Shown here: piece by piece, positions 59,649 to 64,000 of the stretch | Position numbering within the stretch: the stretch's first letter is position 1 | How the letters are laid out: every line of letters starts with the position of its first letter | DNA from: Bifidobacterium moukalabense DSM 27321 | Lineage (GTDB): Bacteria; Actinomycetota; Actinomycetes; Actinomycetales; Bifidobacteriaceae | Length of the DNA stretch: 64,000 bases | Assembly (NCBI RefSeq): GCF_000522505.1 | Contig: NZ_AZMV01000001.1 | Location: 248,001-312,000 of the forward strand | Reading direction: 5' to 3' | Notes under the pieces: generated by a model | The model's input: only the letters and a program-made list of their open reading frames with translations | Told to the model about the DNA's origin: nothing | Databases searched by the model: none | Translations under genes and position numbers: made by a program

Positions 59649-60362
59649 GTGAGCACCGTCCCATTCACGCCCAAGAGAGACGAACCACGTCCTGACACCA
59701 GTTCGCTCACCGAGCGCCAACGCAAGGTGCTGGACGCCATCAAGACGCATCTCGCCCAACGCGGCTTCGCTCCTTCGTTCCGCGAAATTGGCGAGGCCGC
59801 GGGCCTGAAAAGCCCATCCTCGGTCAAACACCAACTGCAGGTCCTGGAGGAAAAGGGCTTCATTCGCATGAGCGCCAACAAGGGACGCGCTATCGAGGTC
59901 GTCAGCATTGAGGAGCATGCTCCCGAAGGCAGGATCGCCGAGGTCATCCCGTTCCCCACCGGCATGGAGTCCAACGAGTCCATCATGGCCTCCCATGATG
60001 TGCCGCTGGTCGGACGCATCGCCGCAGGCATACCGATCACCGCCGAACAGCACGTCGATGATGTCATGCGACTGCCCGAACGGCTGACCGGCACCGGTAA
60101 TCTGTTCATGCTGGAAGTGCACGGCGATTCCATGATCGACGCCGCAATCTGCGACGGTGATTTCGTGGTGGTGCGCGAGCAGAACACCGCCGAAAACGGT
60201 GATATCGTCGCCGCCCTGCTCGATGACGAAGCCACGGTCAAGACCTTCCGCAAAGACCATGGCCACGTGTGGCTCATCCCGCACAATCCGGCCTATTCGC
60301 CCATAGACGGCACCCACGCCGAAATCATGGGCAAAGTCGTCACCGTACTGCGCAAAATCTGA
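59649..60362 (+). CDS. lexA: SOS repressor LexA
   Basis: 237 residues. Winged helix (GFAPSFREIGEAAGLKSPSS), cleavage site A-G in GRIAAGIPI, Ser in HGDSMIDA and Lys in ATVKTFRK of the self-cleaving domain. GTG 59649 has AAAGGAG six bases upstream; the ATG nine codons earlier is less likely. Confidence 0.95.
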   Translation: MSTVPFTPKRDEPRPDTSSLTERQRKVLDAIKTHLAQRGFAPSFREIGEAAGLKSPSSVKHQLQVLEEKGFIRMSANKGRAIEVVSIEEHAPEGRIAEVIPFPTGMESNESIMASHDVPLVGRIAAGIPITAEQHVDDVMRLPERLTGTGNLFMLEVHGDSMIDAAICDGDFVVVREQNTAENGDIVAALLDDEATVKTFRKDHGHVWLIPHNPAYSPIDGTHAEIMGKVVTVLRKI

Positions 60363-60405
60363 TTCCGCCATACCGTCCGATAATGACGGTCAACCGCCCG
60401 ACATG

Positions 60406-61361
60406 TCAGGAATGCATCTGCGGAAGGCTTGCGGAACTGTACCCTTCCGGCTCAAGCTGGAAGGTGGTATGGGGTATCGAAACGGGGAAATGCTCCCGCA
60501 GGCAGTTCTGAAGCTGCGAAAGGATTCGGGCCGCATCCTCCATGGTAAGACCCCGTTCCACCACTACATGCGCCATGAGAATTGGCATGCCCGTCGACAC
60601 GGTGCTGGCATGCAGGTCATGCACGGCGACCACATGAGGCACCTGTTCCAGATGCATGCGAACCTCGTCGAGATCCAGCCCCTTCGGGGTTTCCTCCAAT
60701 AGTACGCGCACCGCGTTGCCCAGCAGCTTGATCGCGCGTGGCATCATCAACAACGCGATGATGCCGCCGGCCACGGCGTCAAAGCCACCCACCCGGTGCA
60801 GATGAGCACGATGGCCGAGACGATGACGGCCACCGATCCCAAGGCATCGTTCATGACCTCCAGAAATGCGGCCTTCATGTTCATGTTATCCTCGCTCTGC
60901 GAGGCGAGAATGAAGATGGACCCGACATTTGCCGCCAAACCGAGAACACCCATGAACAGCAGCAGTCGTACATCCGAGATCTCATCGGCGGCGCCGCCGA
61001 ACAGTCTCATGCCGGCCTCCACCAACGCGTATATGCCGACCAGCAGCAGAATCAACGCTCCGACGGCTGCGGTGAGCACTTCAAGACGCGCCCATCCCCA
61101 GGTTCGTTTGCTATCAGGCTTTCGCTGCATAAGCACCGCCGTGATCGTGGAGGCGACCAATACCGACATGTCGGTGAGCATATGGCCGGCATCCACCAGC
61201 AGGGCAAGCGATCCGGTGATAACGGCACTGATGACTTCCGCCAGGAACACGGTTGCGGTAAGCCCCAGCGACATCATGAGTCGTTTCCGATGCTCCCCTC
61301 CCCCATTCGCCGTCGTTCCATGTGCATGCGCATGATCGTGTGCCATATGGTGCATTCCCAT
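60406..61361 (-). pseudogene. CDF-family cation (zinc) exporter, frameshifted
   Basis: Cation diffusion facilitator of the CzcD/ZitB type. The first frame (60747-61361) has His-rich MGMHHMAHDHAHAHG, then membrane segments with DAGHMLTDMSVLVAS and EVMNDALGSVAVIVS metal motifs. It breaks at ICTGW. The rest (GGFDAVAGGIIALLM and the cytoplasmic domain to 60406) continues in the -1 frame. One extra G in the GGG at 60788-60790 would restore TGWGGFDAVAG. Real lesion or sequencing error. Confidence 0.85.
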
Positions 61362-61395
61362 CGCTCGGTTCCATCGAGAGGCAAACTGAAATCGC

Positions 61396-61416
61396 TTCTC
61401 AATACCATTTTCATTC
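61396..61416 (-). promoter_or_regulatory. Zur-box-like site upstream of the cation exporter
   Basis: CATTTTCATT (61406-61415) equals one full half of the actinobacterial Zur palindrome; the other half matches at about 5 of 10. It lies 35 bases before the exporter start. Weak evidence. Confidence 0.25.
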
Positions 61417-61428
61417 GTTCGAAAACGC

Positions 61429-61463
61429 GGGAACCCCAGCCCGAAGGCTGGGGTTCCCGTATT
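61429..61463. terminator. Strong hairpin between the exporter and ldh genes
   Basis: GGGAACCCCAGCC-CGAA-region-GGCTGGGGTTCCC, 13-bp perfect stem, followed by GTATTTC. Lies in a 251-bp gap and probably ends the ldh transcript, which runs leftward into it, before the exporter promoter. Confidence 0.7.
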
Positions 61464-61612
61464 TCAGATTGCAGAATACCCATTCCGTAACTCGATGTCA
61501 AGACATAAGGAAAACGGCAACGCGCATGCCGGCAAGGCTCCCGAGACGAAGGCGTACGGCGGTACGTCAGGCTTCGGGTGACGCAGCCGGCATTCCGTTA
61601 CCGCGTTCTTTG

Positions 61613-62755
<1,143 letters not shown>

Positions 62756-62776
62756 TCACGAAGCATCGGAAAACGT

Positions 62777-64000
62777 TCAGGCAATGGCCTGTTCGACGAT
62801 CCGCGACGCCAGATGGTCATCGACCTCCGCCTGAAGCAGCATGCCATCATCACGATATTCGACATTGAGCACCTTGCCGTATTCCCGGACGCTCGACATG
62901 AGCGAGCCGGCCGAATATGGCAACAGGGCCTCCACGTGCACGTTGGGGACCGGCAGCATGGATTCGACCTTGGCGCGCAGCCCGTCCACGCCCTCCCCCG
63001 AATATGCGGAGACGATGTACGCCTCGGGCATCAGGGCCTCGATGCGCTCACGGGTCGCATCCTCCATGAGATCGGCCTTGTTGAACACCACGATGGTCGG
63101 AATGGCTCCCACGCCATCGATGTCGGCAAGCACGTCATTGACCGCGTCTATCTGCAAGAACGGATCGGGATGGGAGCCGTCGACCACATGCACGATCAGA
63201 TCGGCCTCGGCGACTTCCTCCAATGTGGATTTGAACGCTTCGACAAGCTGCGTGGGAAGACGACGCACGAATCCGACGGTGTCGACGTATGCATACAGGC
63301 GACCATCCTTTGCGCGGGCACGACGCACCGCGGTATCAAGAGTGGCGAACAGGGCGTTCTCCACCAGTTCCGAGGAACCGGTCAGGCGATTGGTCAACGA
63401 CGATTTGCCGGCATTGGTGTAGCCGACCACGGCGACCGTCGGCAATCCGAAACGCCGACGGGATCCACGTTTGACCTCGCGCGCGGGAGCCATTTCGGCG
63501 ATCTGCCGGCGCAGCTTGGCGATACGGCTGCGGATCACGCGACGATCCATCTCGATCTTCGTCTCGCCCGGACCTCGCGAACCGATGCCGGCATCGGCGC
63601 CGGCCGCACGACCTCCGGCCTGACGGGACAGCGATCCGCCCCAACCACGCAGTCGCGGCAGCATGTATTCAAGCTGGGCCAGCTCAACCTGCGCCTTGCC
63701 CTCACGGGAGGTGGCATGCTGGGCGAAGATGTCAAGAATCACGGCGGTGCGATCGACCACCTTCACCTTGGTGGCGTCTTCAAGGGCTCGACGCTGGCTT
63801 GGCGGCAGATCGTCATCCACCACGATGGTGTCGGCATCCTCCTGCGCCACGACGCCCGCCAGCTCGCGCGCCTTGCCGGAACCGACATAGGTGGCCGCAT
63901 CCGGCTTGATGCGATGCTGGAGCAGGCCATCGCATACCACGGCACCCGCGGTTTCGGCGAGCGCCGCCAGCTCGCGCAACGACTCCTCGGCCGCGGCCTG
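62777..64000 (-). CDS. hflX: GTPase HflX, N-terminus outside the window
   Basis: Ribosome-splitting stress GTPase. Reads through the right edge: codons 63980-64000 continue in frame, so the start lies beyond 64000. Visible: the N-terminal domain (ATYVGSGKARELAGVV, VVDDDLPPSQRRALE), the linker GIGSRGPGETKIEMDRR, G1 GYTNAGKSSLTNRL, G3 DTVGFVRRLP and G4 NKAD. The C-terminus is complete. Confidence 0.95.
   Translation of the reverse strand, partial: QAAAEESLRELAALAETAGAVVCDGLLQHRIKPDAATYVGSGKARELAGVVAQEDADTIVVDDDLPPSQRRALEDATKVKVVDRTAVILDIFAQHATSREGKAQVELAQLEYMLPRLRGWGGSLSRQAGGRAAGADAGIGSRGPGETKIEMDRRVIRSRIAKLRRQIAEMAPAREVKRGSRRRFGLPTVAVVGYTNAGKSSLTNRLTGSSELVENALFATLDTAVRRARAKDGRLYAYVDTVGFVRRLPTQLVEAFKSTLEEVAEADLIVHVVDGSHPDPFLQIDAVNDVLADIDGVGAIPTIVVFNKADLMEDATRERIEALMPEAYIVSAYSGEGVDGLRAKVESMLPVPNVHVEALLPYSAGSLMSSVREYGKVLNVEYRDDGMLLQAEVDDHLASRIVEQAIA

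Overview
The window looks like a high-GC actinobacterium of the genus Bifidobacterium, probably close to B. longum or B. breve. Supporting signs are the tmRNA tag AKSNRTEFALAA, a division and cell-wall (dcw) cluster without ftsA/ftsZ next to it, an L-lactate dehydrogenase gene, and a mannose/N-glycan type sugar locus with a ROK regulator, a fructokinase-like PfkB kinase, a GH125 alpha-mannosidase and an AGE-family epimerase. The genus assignment rests on recalled knowledge, not on a search.

Layout. 1-3436: sugar locus on the + strand (ROK regulator cut by the left edge, PfkB kinase, GH125). 3568-3963: tmRNA (ssrA). About 3937-38313: a 34.4-kb siphovirus-type prophage integrated at the 3' end of ssrA, bounded by 55-bp perfect direct repeats. 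38455-40582: a membrane protein and the AGE epimerase, probably the functional partner of the left-hand sugar genes. 40679-54776: dcw cluster on the - strand, transcribed mraZ-rsmH-ftsL-ftsI-(degenerate murE-like)-murF-mraY-murD-ftsW-murG-murC-ftsQ. 55032-64000: a frameshifted HelD/UvrD-like helicase, serA, nrdR, a LysM protein, lexA with three SOS boxes, a frameshifted zinc/cation exporter, ldh, and hflX cut by the right edge.

Prophage. Read from its right end, it has the integrase beside attR, then a + strand lysogeny block (CI-like repressor, DinD-like protein, ImmA-type peptidase, two membrane-protein cargo genes). The - strand early genes follow: Cro-like regulator, zinc-ribbon protein, excisionase-like HTH, SSB, replication protein with internal iterons, ParB-like protein, oligoribonuclease-like exonuclease and many small overlapping ORFs. 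Then comes packaging (HNH, TerS, TerL), portal, a MuF-type head protein with a C-terminal nuclease-like toxin domain, an unusual tRNA-Tyr, scaffold, capsid, head-tail connectors, tail tube, frameshifted tail chaperones, tape measure, Dit, a Gp37-like tail protein, tip proteins, endolysin and holin. Most early and late - strand genes overlap by ATGA or GTGA, so translation is probably coupled.

The most interesting points are the MuF-toxin gene followed by a tRNA-Tyr with an altered T-loop and no visible immunity gene; an RNA leader with alternative pairings that can hide the ribosome binding site of a 60-residue ORF; identical tandem arm-type repeats flanking both att sites; in-gene iterons; a MurE-like protein without a P-loop at the usual murE position; and two one-base homopolymer frameshifts in host genes.
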